The translations under genes and the position numbers were made by a program. The notes beneath the pieces were generated by a model. It was given only the letters and a program-made list of their open reading frames with translations, did no database searches and was not told where the DNA came from. This document shows positions 1 to 9,309 of a DNA stretch of 64,000 bases, piece by piece. This stretch comes from Natronorubrum aibiense (lineage in GTDB: Archaea; Halobacteriota; Halobacteria; Halobacteriales; Natrialbaceae). The number at the start of each line of letters is the position of its first letter. The first letter of the stretch is position 1. The DNA is taken from assembly GCF_009392895.1 (NCBI RefSeq), contig NZ_CP045488.1:1984001-2048000 (forward strand), in the 5' to 3' direction.

Positions 1-194
1 GGCTCGGGACCGTGCCGTCGCTGTTCATCTATGGCACCCTCTTCCAGTCGCTCAGCGTCGAAACCAGAGTCAAACTCCACCGCGTCCTCGGGGTCGCCTT
101 CCTCGCGCTCGGCTACATCCCGCTCCAACACGGTCTCGCAACGCTCGGCGTCTTCCTGCCCGCGATCCCACTTCCGCACTACCAGCCGCTGTAG
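1..194 (+). CDS. C-terminal end of a membrane protein, probably SafE/UreH-type (DsbD_2) exporter (partial)
   Basis: The gene starts before the window; the visible frame begins at base 3 and ends with TAG at 192-194, giving about 63 residues. The fragment is hydrophobic, with LGTVPSLFIYG, then VKLHRVLGVAFLALGY and a short PHYQPL tail, as at the end of a polytopic membrane protein. The ending resembles sulfite-exporter/UreH-like (DsbD_2) proteins that in haloarchaea often lie beside nosL, nosD and sco genes, where copper or redox transport is suspected. The family call rests on a short fragment plus neighbourhood. It converges on the nosL gene that follows. Confidence 0.5.
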   Translation, partial: LGTVPSLFIYGTLFQSLSVETRVKLHRVLGVAFLALGYIPLQHGLATLGVFLPAIPLPHYQPL

Positions 195-215
195 GTACGC
201 CGACTCGAGCGATGG

Positions 216-809
216 TCAGGGGAGTCGCGCACTCCGGTAGATCCTCGCGATATCCGTATCGACCTCCGAGAGCGTGATGATGTCGTCTTCCTCGAGGTCG
301 TCGTACGTCTCGACGTACTCGAGTGCGGTCGATCGGTCGTCGTACGGGCGCGGATCGAGTCGCATCGGATCGTCGGCTCGTTGCTCGTTGCGTTCTAAGA
401 CGTAGACGGCCTCGTAGCCGTCGATGAGTCGCTGCATCTCGAACTCGGTCACCCAGACGCCGACGATGTCGGCCTCGGAGCCGCCGAAGTGGGTCGGTTC
501 GGTGTAGTACGCGAACAGACAGCCGGGGCTACAACACATCATCCCGACGCCGTCTTCGTGGGCGACCTGCCCGTTCCGTTCGGGGTAATCGGTCACGGTC
601 ATCGAACAGACGCCACACATCTGATCGTCCGAGAACTCCTTTGGCTCGTCGACCGGGTGCTCGACGGTGAAATCGAAGCCGCCGTCCGGATCGGCGACGT
701 TCGGGTTCTCGCCGTTATCGCCGGAACAGCCCGCGAGAACACCTGCGACACCGGTTCCAAGCGCCGCGAGCAGCCGCCGGCGACTCCGTCCGTCGGTGGT
801 CGGTTCCAT
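216..809 (-). CDS. NosL family copper-binding Tat lipoprotein, copy 1
   Basis: 197-residue exported lipoprotein. The N-terminus has a twin-arginine stretch (RSRRRLLAALG) and a lipobox GVLAGC with Cys28, so it should be anchored outside the membrane. The mature part holds the NosL metal motif C-x2-C-x-M (Cys65, Cys68, Met70) and a second cysteine group MMCCSPGC (Cys92, 93, 97). NosL proteins bind Cu(I) and help load copper sites such as that of N2O reductase. It lies 15 bp downstream of a second nosL gene on the same strand, so the two are probably co-transcribed. No nosZ is visible, so the copper client is unknown; cytochrome oxidase or halocyanins are possible. Confidence 0.88.
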   Translation of the reverse strand: MEPTTDGRSRRRLLAALGTGVAGVLAGCSGDNGENPNVADPDGGFDFTVEHPVDEPKEFSDDQMCGVCSMTVTDYPERNGQVAHEDGVGMMCCSPGCLFAYYTEPTHFGGSEADIVGVWVTEFEMQRLIDGYEAVYVLERNEQRADDPMRLDPRPYDDRSTALEYVETYDDLEEDDIITLSEVDTDIARIYRSARLP

Positions 810-824
810 CAGGTATCGCCCCCG

Positions 825-1430
825 TTACGATCCAAGGCTGTCTATCAACTCCCTCGTCACCGACTCGTGATCGAACCGCTCGCCACCGTACTCCTCGGTG
901 AACGAGTCGGCGTCCTCGGCCGACGTAAAGCCGATAAGCGACTCGCCCATCGCGCCGAAGACGTCGCTATCGACGACGAACTCGAGGTCCGTTGCCGAGG
1001 CGTTGGCCTCGGCCTCGAGGTGGGCGCTGATGAACTCGATACCCTGATCCTCGATGATCTCCCAGTCGACCGCCGAGTAGTCGGTCAGGTACAAGACGAT
1101 CGGTTCGTGGCCGGCCTCGAGTTGTTCGAAGTAGTATTCGTAGGCACAGGCGCTGCTACAGTAGTGGACGACGCCATCCTCGGCACCGCGAAGGCTCTCG
1201 TCCTCATAGAACGCGTGGCCGACTGGACCGGGATGGTTCTCGATCACCATGTTACAGACCGCACAGTCGTGGTCGCTGTCGATCGAAATCGGGTCGGGGA
1301 CATCGCTTTCGTCGTCGCCGCTCCCGAAACAGCCGGCGACGACGACAGTACCCGCGACACCGGCCGCTTGGAGGAACCGGCGACGGGGGGCGTCGGTCGT
1401 TTCGCTCGCCCAGCGGTCAGGCCGTTTCAT
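825..1430 (-). CDS. NosL family copper-binding Tat lipoprotein, copy 2
   Basis: 201 residues; first gene of the nosL pair. The Tat signal (PRRRFLQAAG) ends in the lipobox VVAGC with Cys34. The metal motif is CAVCNM (Cys56, Cys59, Met61), followed by YCSSAC (Cys91, Cys95). The C-terminal half has the family pattern GAMGESLIGF and EEYGGE. It is closer to the third nosL at 11.2 kb (shared CSS-x-C and GPxG segments) than to its neighbour. It starts 120 bp from the divergently oriented nosD, so the two directions may share a control region. Confidence 0.9.
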   Translation of the reverse strand: MKRPDRWASETTDAPRRRFLQAAGVAGTVVVAGCFGSGDDESDVPDPISIDSDHDCAVCNMVIENHPGPVGHAFYEDESLRGAEDGVVHYCSSACAYEYYFEQLEAGHEPIVLYLTDYSAVDWEIIEDQGIEFISAHLEAEANASATDLEFVVDSDVFGAMGESLIGFTSAEDADSFTEEYGGERFDHESVTRELIDSLGS

Positions 1431-1550
1431 GCCCGTGGATTTGAACGCCGTCGCATTAGCGAATCTGGTACGATTGCCGTATCGAACCCCGTCAAATGCT
1501 TCGATAACCGAACCAGATCCCCTATTGTTCGCTGTCGCCCACGAACGGGT

Positions 1551-3470
1551 ATGGCCGAGCCCACGCGGTATCTGTTGCTCTCATTGGCACTCGGCGTGTT
1601 GCTGGTCGGCGGTGTCGGGCTGTTCGTCGTCGACACCGGGTCGACGTCCCCTGATCCCGTTCTGTTCGAGGATACGGTCAAGATGGGCGTCACCCTCGAG
1701 AACGACCCCGACGCTGGCGACGCGGTCGAGATCCCGAAAGCGCAGGTGTTCTACTCCCAGTACGAGTACGTCGTCGGCTATCAGGGCCTCGAGCGGTTCG
1801 TCGACGACCGCCAGCAACCGGGCCATCAGGAGCGCTTCGGGTATCCGATCGCCGTCCACGTCTCCGATTTCAGCGGTACGGATATCGAACTGACAGAAGA
1901 CGGATACCCGACTACTGATGGACGAGTCGGCTGGACCGATGCCGAATCGGCCGCGTTCGTCGTCGGCAGCGATGCTGCGACGCCCGCTGGCGAAACCGTA
2001 ATGCCGTTTTCCGAGCGCGACGACGCCGAGGCGTTCGCGTCGACCCACGGCGGCGAGGTTCGAACGTGGGAGCAACTCCTCGAGTCGAACTTCGAGATCG
2101 ACGACGCCGGGGCCGTCCGTGATCGCGTCGACGATCGCCATGCCCGCGCCGACGGACAGGTTGAGGCCTCGAGGGAACTGGTCGACCGTCCCGCGGAGAT
2201 CACCGTCGGTGAGGACGCAGACACGATTCAGGACGCCGTCGATGCCGCGCCGGCGAACACGACGGTCGTCGTTCCCGAGGGTGCCTACGAGGAACACGTC
2301 GAGATCGACCGCCCGATCACGCTCGCCGGCGAGGGGAACGCGACGATTCAGGGTGACGGGACCGGAACGGTCATCTCCGTCAGCGCCGATCGGGCCGCCG
2401 TCACGGATCTCCACATAACTGGCGTCGGTAATTCGACTCGTCCGGACGACGGCGAGACGACCACAGAAGGCAGCGAGGGCGTCCTCGAGATGGCCTACGG
2501 ACAGGGTGACGCCGGCGTCGAGGTCGACGGCGCGAACGAAACGCTGATCGAGAACGTGGTGATCGAGACGCCAGCCAACGGGGTCTTGCTTCGGGACAGT
2601 CCCGGGGCCATCGTTCGAAACGTCGCCGTCTACGGCAGCGACCACTGGAGTGACGGCTATATGGGTGTCATGACGATGCGCTCACCCGACGGCGTCGTCG
2701 AAGACTCACGGTTCGTCGACGGCCGGGACGGTATCTACACCCATCGATCGCACGACCTCGTCTACCGGAACAACACGCTCGAGCGAAACCGCATCGGCGT
2801 CCACCTGATGTACACCTCGAACGTGTTGATCGCCGACAACCGGATCAGAAACGCGGGCTCGACCGGAATCGACGTCATGACCAACCCCGAACACAACGCC
2901 ATCGTCGGCAACGAGATCAAGCACACATCTCAGGGCCTCCTGATGGCTGGGTCGCGATCGTACGTCGCGGACAATCTCATCACCGATACGGACGTCGGAG
3001 TCGCGGCCGGCGCGGGCAACTCGATCTACGAGGACAACGTCATCGCCGGGAACGTCGACGGCATGCAGGCGAATCACCTCCTGCCGACTAACCAGGTCGT
3101 CGGCAACGACTTCGTCGGCAACTACCGCCACGCGACCGCTCGAGTGGGTGTCCTCCGTATCTGGACGGAAGACGGCGCGGGCAACTACTGGCACGGCGCA
3201 GTCGGGCAGAGCGACGGGACGGTCCTGGATCGGTCGTACTCGCCGACCGACCCCGTCGACGAACGGCTCCACCGCGTCGGCGGGACGCCCACGCTCGCTC
3301 AGGCACCCGCATCTAACGCCCTCGCCGCGCTGGAAGGCTCCGTCTCCGGGATGCGAACGCAGAGTATCGTCGACACGGCGCCGCTCTGTGAGCCGTCGAA
3401 CCCCGAGTTGCTCGAGCGAACCGAGTGGGAGGCGCCCGAGCGCGAGTGTGGCGAATCGGCCGCAGAATAA
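1551..3470 (+). CDS. NosD-like beta-helix protein with N-terminal NosL-like module, copy 1
   Basis: 639 residues from ATG 1551; an in-frame opening continues upstream but overlaps both nosL genes antisense, and this ATG is followed at once by a membrane segment (about residues 7-27). Residues about 45-200 resemble the NosL fold (FVVGSDAATPAGETVMPF, ASTHGGEV) but hold no cysteine. From about residue 220 (EDADTIQDAVDAAPANTTVVV) a long NosD/CASH right-handed beta-helix follows with N-x-I/V repeats. The tail keeps two cysteines (CEPSNPELLER ... ECGE). NosD acts outside the cell in copper-site maturation with the ABC transporter NosFY. No nosFY is next to this copy. Two paralogues with the same layout lie at 7.3 and 13.8 kb. 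Confidence 0.85.
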   Translation: MAEPTRYLLLSLALGVLLVGGVGLFVVDTGSTSPDPVLFEDTVKMGVTLENDPDAGDAVEIPKAQVFYSQYEYVVGYQGLERFVDDRQQPGHQERFGYPIAVHVSDFSGTDIELTEDGYPTTDGRVGWTDAESAAFVVGSDAATPAGETVMPFSERDDAEAFASTHGGEVRTWEQLLESNFEIDDAGAVRDRVDDRHARADGQVEASRELVDRPAEITVGEDADTIQDAVDAAPANTTVVVPEGAYEEHVEIDRPITLAGEGNATIQGDGTGTVISVSADRAAVTDLHITGVGNSTRPDDGETTTEGSEGVLEMAYGQGDAGVEVDGANETLIENVVIETPANGVLLRDSPGAIVRNVAVYGSDHWSDGYMGVMTMRSPDGVVEDSRFVDGRDGIYTHRSHDLVYRNNTLERNRIGVHLMYTSNVLIADNRIRNAGSTGIDVMTNPEHNAIVGNEIKHTSQGLLMAGSRSYVADNLITDTDVGVAAGAGNSIYEDNVIAGNVDGMQANHLLPTNQVVGNDFVGNYRHATARVGVLRIWTEDGAGNYWHGAVGQSDGTVLDRSYSPTDPVDERLHRVGGTPTLAQAPASNALAALEGSVSGMRTQSIVDTAPLCEPSNPELLERTEWEAPERECGESAAE

Positions 3471-3485
3471 GCGGGTGTCGCGGGA

Positions 3486-4085
3486 TCAGGCCCCGCGCGG
3501 TTCGGCTGTCGACGGGCTCTCCTTCTCGAGCGAGCGGTTCGCGGCGGCGATGACGCCCATCGAGATGCCGGTCGTCAGCAGGCTGATGCCGACGAGCAGT
3601 CCGATCGCCCACGCCGCACTGGCCGGAAAGCCGGCCCAGAGCAGTCCGGCGATGACCAGCGACAGGACGCCGCTGACGGCGATCGCTGCGCGGCCGGATC
3701 GGTCGGCCATTCGAGTCGCCATCCACAGCTCCGCGACGCCGTCGACGAGCAGGTAGCCAACGAGCAAGATCGTCAGGCTCGCAAGTCCAACGACGGGGTT
3801 GACGAGCAAGAGGAGCCCGGCAACGACCGATACGATGGCCAACGTAAGCTGCCAGAGCGATCCGCTCCACCCGCGGACGGTGAACGCGTGGGCCGCGTGG
3901 ACGATCCCGCCGAGCACGAGGAGCGCACCGAGGCCGATCGTAATCGAGACGCCCGTCGCGAACGGGAACGCGATCGCGAAGAGGCCGATCAGTCCAACGG
4001 CGCCACCGGCGAGCGCAAGCGTCTGCCAGCCGTGTTTGCGGGGGTACTCATCGGTTGGGCTGTTTTCGGTTGTAACTGAACTCAT
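3486..4085 (-). CDS. HdeD-like (DUF308) six-helix membrane protein
   Basis: 199 residues with six closely spaced hydrophobic segments and short loops, e.g. LALAGGAVGLIGLFAIAFPF, then GALLVLGGIVHAAHAF and LTILLVGYLLVDGVAELW. The pairing of helices and the VDGVAELW segment fit the HdeD/DUF308 family, named for an acid-resistance gene of Escherichia coli; the biochemical role is not established. Cytoplasmic ends are charged (DEYPRKHGW; SLEKESPSTAEPRGA). It converges on the NosD gene with only 15 bp between stops, and an AT-rich TATA-like stretch lies upstream near 4115-4128. Confidence 0.75.
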   Translation of the reverse strand: MSSVTTENSPTDEYPRKHGWQTLALAGGAVGLIGLFAIAFPFATGVSITIGLGALLVLGGIVHAAHAFTVRGWSGSLWQLTLAIVSVVAGLLLLVNPVVGLASLTILLVGYLLVDGVAELWMATRMADRSGRAAIAVSGVLSLVIAGLLWAGFPASAAWAIGLLVGISLLTTGISMGVIAAANRSLEKESPSTAEPRGA

Positions 4086-4295
4086 TATTTGTCACCATTC
4101 ATAGAAACGACGTATGAGTATATAATAAAATTCTGTGAATTGACAGTAATTCAGGACAGGCGATCAGTTACTGGATGAGACCAACCCGGCGGGAGGGCCA
4201 CTCGAAAGTGCTGTTGCCGAGCGCCGTTTTCGCGAGTGACTCGTGCAACCTGACGTCGGCGTTGATCGTGCGAGTGTCACGCTCGACGAATGCGT

Positions 4296-5162
4296 TCACC
4301 CGAACCAGCGACGCGCTCGCCCGACGAGATTTTTTGCCAGTACTCGTCCCGCAAACGACATCGTGCGCCGCTGGTCCCGATAGTAGAACTCACCCAGTTG
4401 CTCATCAGGTACGGTCCGTGGCTCGAACGTCGGATCGCGCACGTTCGTGATTCCGTCGGTCAACAGCGTGATTTGCAGCGCCACGAGTCGATCGAAGACG
4501 TCCCAGAGCGTCTCACACCCCTCGAGCGAGACGTCGTCGTACGCGACGATTTCGCCGCCGTCGATCGACTCATCTAACCGCTGTAACGTCGCGCCGGCGC
4601 GGTCCCGTCCGTCGTGGAAGATGGCCGGCGGGCCCATACCACGATACGTTCGGATATCTGCAGGATGGAAACTCAGGACGCCGTACTCGGGGGCGGTCAG
4701 AACCGCCCCGCGAACGAGACCGAACCCGAATCGGATCACGACATCGCAGTGTTCCTCGAGTCGGTCGACGACATCGGCCGGGAGTTCGCTCCAGCCGTTT
4801 TCTGTCCGCGGGACACACGGAACGTACTCGGCATCGGCGAGACAGTCGACGGTGTCGACCGTGTGTCGGTGCCAGAGTCGCTGGTCGTCGCCGAGCAACC
4901 GACCGAGATTGCGTTCAGCGAGAACGAGTGCCCACGCTCGTTCGCGTCGAACGACGTCGACGAACTGGATCGCCTCGTCGAGACCGGGCCGCGTTTTCGT
5001 GTTCCAGGACTCGGCCTCGGACTCCGTGTCGGCCGCGTTGTGTACGACCTGTGTCACGGTGACGTCGGTCTCGTCTTGTAACCGTTCGATGGCTCGCACC
5101 TGCCATCCGTACAGAAACGGTTCGGTCAGCACGCCGACCGTCGCTGGCTCGACCTCGGACAT
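4296..5162 (-). CDS. formyltransferase-family protein (methionyl-tRNA formyltransferase-like fold)
   Basis: 288 residues from ATG 5162 (a GTG two codons upstream is the alternative). The middle holds the formyltransferase signature: LSFHPADIRTYRGMGPPAIF gives the catalytic His with flanking residues, and LDESIDGGEIVAYDDV matches the D-x-G-x-I region of PurN/Fmt-type enzymes. A catalytic Asn before the His is not evident (VLSFHPAD), so the chemistry may differ from classical enzymes. The N-terminal part (VLTEPFLYGWQVRAIERL) is not the usual Rossmann start. It may act on sugars or other amines instead of Met-tRNA, which archaea do not formylate. The substrate is unknown. Confidence 0.65.
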   Translation of the reverse strand: MSEVEPATVGVLTEPFLYGWQVRAIERLQDETDVTVTQVVHNAADTESEAESWNTKTRPGLDEAIQFVDVVRRERAWALVLAERNLGRLLGDDQRLWHRHTVDTVDCLADAEYVPCVPRTENGWSELPADVVDRLEEHCDVVIRFGFGLVRGAVLTAPEYGVLSFHPADIRTYRGMGPPAIFHDGRDRAGATLQRLDESIDGGEIVAYDDVSLEGCETLWDVFDRLVALQITLLTDGITNVRDPTFEPRTVPDEQLGEFYYRDQRRTMSFAGRVLAKNLVGRARRWFG

Positions 5163-5323
5163 ACCCACACGGATACGACTTCACCCTTTAGTTACCGCCA
5201 GCATTCAGCGTGAATATCAATCAAAATCAATACGCTACAGGCCGCCTACAGCAGATATTGCGACGAAACGAGTCGGTCCGTCAGATATACCCGCTCTCGG
5301 GATATTCGTCATTCGAGACACCC

Positions 5324-5437
5324 GTGACCGAGGACATCGACGAAACCCGAACGCACCGCGAATGTGAGTACTGTGGCGAATCCGTCCCGGCAGCGATCTA
5401 CCGCGAACACCTGCTCAAAGCCTGTCCGGGCGAGTGA
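5324..5437 (+). CDS. micro zinc-finger protein (CxxC...HxxxxxC)
   Basis: 37 residues from GTG 5324. The core ECEYCGESVPAAIYREHLLKACPG has the spacing C-x2-C ... H-x5-C of a single zinc finger of the type common in small haloarchaeal proteins. The frame is open upstream to a GTG at 5210, but that extension is basic and hydrophilic, unlike coding sequence here. Function unknown; it stands alone between the formyltransferase and the arcS 3' end. Confidence 0.55.
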   Translation: MTEDIDETRTHRECEYCGESVPAAIYREHLLKACPGE

Positions 5438-5469
5438 GACTCTTTCAGCGACGGCAACTCGCTCTGTCG

Positions 5470-7227
5470 TCACTTCTCTTCGACGTGGCGGATCTCACAG
5501 GCGATGCCGCGTGTACTCTCGGCCATCTCGCGGCCGAACATCTCCGCGCGGCCGACGGCGAAAGCGTTCGGGCCCTCGACGACGACTTCGTCGCCGACGC
5601 GGATCTCCTCGTCGGCGTCGACGACACCCGGTGCGAGCACGCTGCCGTGGGGAACGAAGCCGTCGATCTCGACGCGTTTGGTCGGCGCGTCGCTGTCGAC
5701 CCACCGTTTCGCCCCTTCGAGGGTAAACGAAAGCGTCCCGTACTGGGGCACCATCGTCGCGAGCTGGGTGTCCTCGTTGTCGCGAACCTGGATTTTCGGG
5801 TAGCGACTCGTCGTCTGAATGTCGGTAAAGAGGTCGTCGCCCGCGCTGTCGCCGAGCAGGTAGTCCGCGATGGCACGGACGGTGTTGTGCTCGCGTTCGC
5901 GTTTCGAGTATTTCAACTCGCCCGACAGTGCCGACGAGAGGTTCGCGAGCGACTCGTCGTCGGTCGGGTGGCCGCCCTCGGGGACGGTGTAGGTAATCTC
6001 GAGGTCCAGTGCCTTCTCGACGCGGGAAACGATATCGCGGTAGCCCTCGTCGGGAACGTGGGCGATGATTTCCGGGTACTCGTTGCGCTCGAGGTAGCGC
6101 TCTAACACCGCGCTCACGAACTCCTTCTCGTCGTCGGACCAGCGGCCCGTGACGACGGTGTCGTAGTGTTGGGCCGGGTAGGTCGTCTCGAGTTCCTGTG
6201 GGACGACGCCGATCGGACTCGTCATCGAGACCAGATGGCCGCGCCACTGGACGGCGTCGTGGAACTGGCGGTGGCTCTGGGACTCGCTGTAGGGTTTCGT
6301 CGCCGAGCAGGGGACCAACACGAGCGGGTTCGAAAACCGGTTGCGATAGCGGGTCGTCACGCGGTCGGCGAAGCGCTGAATCTCGACGCGGCGGAGCGTG
6401 TCCTCGGTCGCCGCCGAAATCTGGGCGTCCCGGAGGATCGGCGTTCGCTCCTCGAGATACCCCCACTGGGAGTCGAGTTCGCGCATGGCGGCGGTGAGCC
6501 ACTGGTCGTGGCGGGCCTGTCCCTCGATGTAATCGCGGAGGCGACCGTCTCGGATGCGCCGGCGGACAATGGCGAGTTCGGCAGCGAGGACGTTTCGGTT
6601 GTGTTCGGCGCAGTCCTCGCGGGAAAACTCCTTGCGGGGCTGCTGGCAGGCCGGACACGAGCAGGGGAGTTCCTCGAGGTCCTCGAGGAAGTAGGCCTCG
6701 TCGGTCGTCAGATACCGGCCTTCCATCCCCTTCACGACGGCTGCGGTCTCGTCGAACAGGTCGACGCCGGCGTAGGCAAGCACGGCGACGTTGCGTGGCG
6801 TGGCGACGCCGGAAAACAGCAGCGCGGTATCAGCGGGAATCGCCTTGCGGGTGTTGACGACGGCCTCGACGAGTGCTGCGCCGTGGCCCGTGATCGACTG
6901 CACGTCGGAGACGGCGTAGGCGTCCGTGCCGTGGTCTGTGGCATGTTCGCTCGAGACGACGGCGACGCTCGGGTAGTCGACGTCGGGGTAGTCGACGGCG
7001 AACGACTCTTGAACCTCCGGGGCCGTGCCGCCGGGAAACGCCCGGTGGGGGAGGACGGTCAGCGTCGCGTTGTCGCTCTCGGGAACGTCCCGGTCGGCGC
7101 TCCACAGGGAGCCCGCATCCTCGAGGATGTCGTCGACGAGTGCGGGGGTCGTCAGGGGCGACTCGAGGCGGAGCTCGCCCACGCGCGCGGCCCCGTCGCG
7201 AGCGTGCACTTCGAAGTAGTCGGTCAT
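5470..7227 (-). CDS. arcS: archaeosine synthase ArcS
   Basis: 585 residues from ATG 7227; the frame is open further upstream but MTDYFEVHARDGAARVGEL is the family start. ArcS adds lysine or another amine to preQ0 at position 15 of archaeal tRNA, the step after TgtA in making archaeosine (G+15). The N-terminal half is a diverged tRNA-guanine transglycosylase domain that keeps the TGT-type zinc pattern (LPCSCPACQQ ... CAEHN, about residue 235). The ArcS hallmark PCSATKPYSESQSH lies near residue 345. The C-terminus is a PUA domain (GSVLAPGVVDADEEIRVGDE). tgtA is 8.6 kb away. The gene is divergent from the second nosD. Confidence 0.93.
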   Translation of the reverse strand: MTDYFEVHARDGAARVGELRLESPLTTPALVDDILEDAGSLWSADRDVPESDNATLTVLPHRAFPGGTAPEVQESFAVDYPDVDYPSVAVVSSEHATDHGTDAYAVSDVQSITGHGAALVEAVVNTRKAIPADTALLFSGVATPRNVAVLAYAGVDLFDETAAVVKGMEGRYLTTDEAYFLEDLEELPCSCPACQQPRKEFSREDCAEHNRNVLAAELAIVRRRIRDGRLRDYIEGQARHDQWLTAAMRELDSQWGYLEERTPILRDAQISAATEDTLRRVEIQRFADRVTTRYRNRFSNPLVLVPCSATKPYSESQSHRQFHDAVQWRGHLVSMTSPIGVVPQELETTYPAQHYDTVVTGRWSDDEKEFVSAVLERYLERNEYPEIIAHVPDEGYRDIVSRVEKALDLEITYTVPEGGHPTDDESLANLSSALSGELKYSKREREHNTVRAIADYLLGDSAGDDLFTDIQTTSRYPKIQVRDNEDTQLATMVPQYGTLSFTLEGAKRWVDSDAPTKRVEIDGFVPHGSVLAPGVVDADEEIRVGDEVVVEGPNAFAVGRAEMFGREMAESTRGIACEIRHVEEK

Positions 7228-7348
7228 ACCCGATATGACCGGGGAGCGCGAAAGAGACTGTCGATAGCGAGCGAGCGCGCGTTGGCGCTGTCGACGGCTT
7301 CGAGAGCTAAACCAGACCGCATACGACACCCGCGACCCGAGTGGGCGT

Positions 7349-9289
7349 ATGCTCGAGATGTCGCGGGACGGGTGGCTGGCCGTCGCCCTCGCCGTCGTGC
7401 TCTTGGGGTCCGTCGGGCTCTTTGCGGTCGACGTCGGGACGTCCACGCCGGATCCGGTCGAGTTCGACGACACGGTGCAGGTCGGCCTCTCGCTCGAGGA
7501 GCAGTTCGCACTCGAAAACGACGTCAAACTCCCACGGGCGCAGGTGTTTTACTCCAAGTACTCCTACGTCGTCGGTTATCAGGGCGTCGAACGGTTCGTC
7601 GACGAACGCGCACAGCCGACCCACACCGACCGCTTTGGCTATCCACTCGCAGTGTACGTGACGGACTACAGCGCCGTCGATGTCGAACTGCGCGAGGACG
7701 GCTATCCGGTCGCCGACGAGAACCCGCCGTGGATCGACGCGGAGTCGGCCTGGTTCGTCGCCGGCAGCGACGCCCGCTCGCCGGCCGGCGAGACGGTCGT
7801 CGCCTTTTCCGACCGGGACGATGCCGAGGCGTTCGCGTCGGCCCACGGCGGCGAGGTGCTCGCCTGGAACGACGTCCTCGAGTCGGAGTTCGACATCGAC
7901 GACGCCGAGGTCGTCCGCGATCGACTCGACGACCGGCTGGCTGAGGCCGACGAGACGAGCACACAGGCCGATACGCTCCGTGATCGTCCCGTCTCGGTCG
8001 TCGTCGGCGAGGACGCGGACACGATTCAGGCGGCCGTCGACGCCGCGCCGGCAAACACGACCGTCGCCGTCCCGGCGGGACGCTACGACGAACGGGTCGA
8101 AATCGACAAACCGATCACGCTCGCCGGCGAGGGCGATGCGACGATCGCTGGTCCCGGCTGGGGGTCCGTCGTGACTGTGACGGCAAACCGGACTGCGGTC
8201 ACCGGATTCGAAATCACCGGCGTCGGTGACGAAACAGCCGGAACCGATGTCGTTCCGGATCACGGCCCGGAAGAGCGGTCGGGCCGAGGTGAGGGCTGGG
8301 ACGAGGAACTGACCGAACACTACGCCGGCGGGGATGCCGGCGTCGCCATCTCCGGCGGAGCCGAGGGGCTCGTCGCCGACGTCTCCATCCGGACACCCTC
8401 GAACGGCGTCTTACTCTACGAGAGTCCGGACACGGTCGTCCGGAACGTCACCGTCGACGGCGCGGAAATCTCACGCGAGGGTCGGGCGGGTGTGAACGCG
8501 ATCTACTCGGCGGCGGTCATCGAAGACTCGACGATCCGCAACGGCCGTGATGGGGTCTATACCCACGAGTCGGCGGATATCGTCATCCGGAACAACACCG
8601 TCGTCGGCAATCGCCTGGGCGTTCACCTGATGCACACCTCCGATGCGGTGATCGTCGGCAACGAGTTCCGCGAACAGGACGCCACTGGGATCTACGTCAT
8701 GACCGGTCCCGAACGGATCGCCATCGTCGATAACACGGTCCGAGACACCGACACGGGAATTATTCCCGACAGCGACGACTCGTATATCGCCTCGAACGTC
8801 GTCGAAGGGACACAGGTCGGGATCAAACAGAACACGGCATCGTCAGTGATCGAAGGAAACGTCGTCGCCGGCAACGACGTGGGCGTCGAGGAACGGTCGG
8901 TTCTGCCGACGAATCGGATCGTCCGCAACGATTTCGTCGGCAACCGGGACCACGTCACCGCAGCCAACGGCCCGCTTCGCATCTGGAGTGACGACGGTGC
9001 CGGCAACTACTGGCAGGGAGCGACAGCGCTGTCTACCATCGGAGAACGGCCGTCGTCGTACTCGCCGACCGATTCCGTCCACGAACGCTTGCACCTGACC
9101 GACGGCACCGCGATGCTCGCACGCGCGCCAGCACTCGAGGCCATCTCCGGCTTCGAGGGCATGGTTCCCGGCTTGCGAACCGATGCCGTGATCGATTCAG
9201 CGCCGACCTGTGAGCCGAACAACCCGACCCTGCTCGAGCGAACGGCGTGGGCCGATCAGGCCTGGACCTGCGAGCAGGCAACGGGGTAG
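7349..9289 (+). CDS. NosD-like beta-helix protein with N-terminal NosL-like module, copy 2
   Basis: 646 residues. One N-terminal membrane segment (LAVALAVVLLGSVGLFAV) is followed by an extracytoplasmic NosL-like module (WFVAGSDARSPAGETVVAF; SAHGGEVLAWNDVLE) without cysteines, then a NosD beta-helix from about residue 225 (EDADTIQAAVDAAPANTTVAV) with many N-x-V/I rungs such as VIRNNTVVGNRLGVHLMHTS. The tail holds APTCEPNNPTLLERTAW and a last cysteine in WTCEQ. It is solitary: arcS lies divergent upstream and a TRAM gene converges downstream, so it must share, or do without, the NosFY transporter at 12.1-13.8 kb. Confidence 0.87.
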   Translation: MLEMSRDGWLAVALAVVLLGSVGLFAVDVGTSTPDPVEFDDTVQVGLSLEEQFALENDVKLPRAQVFYSKYSYVVGYQGVERFVDERAQPTHTDRFGYPLAVYVTDYSAVDVELREDGYPVADENPPWIDAESAWFVAGSDARSPAGETVVAFSDRDDAEAFASAHGGEVLAWNDVLESEFDIDDAEVVRDRLDDRLAEADETSTQADTLRDRPVSVVVGEDADTIQAAVDAAPANTTVAVPAGRYDERVEIDKPITLAGEGDATIAGPGWGSVVTVTANRTAVTGFEITGVGDETAGTDVVPDHGPEERSGRGEGWDEELTEHYAGGDAGVAISGGAEGLVADVSIRTPSNGVLLYESPDTVVRNVTVDGAEISREGRAGVNAIYSAAVIEDSTIRNGRDGVYTHESADIVIRNNTVVGNRLGVHLMHTSDAVIVGNEFREQDATGIYVMTGPERIAIVDNTVRDTDTGIIPDSDDSYIASNVVEGTQVGIKQNTASSVIEGNVVAGNDVGVEERSVLPTNRIVRNDFVGNRDHVTAANGPLRIWSDDGAGNYWQGATALSTIGERPSSYSPTDSVHERLHLTDGTAMLARAPALEAISGFEGMVPGLRTDAVIDSAPTCEPNNPTLLERTAWADQAWTCEQATG

Positions 9290-9309
9290 GGAACGTTCTG
9301 CGGTGGGAG

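Noticed and set aside
489-1550. Long in-frame upstream extension of the first nosD gene (354 codons)
   Set aside because: It runs antisense through both nosL genes; the ATG at 1551 starts a typical membrane segment shared by the two paralogues.
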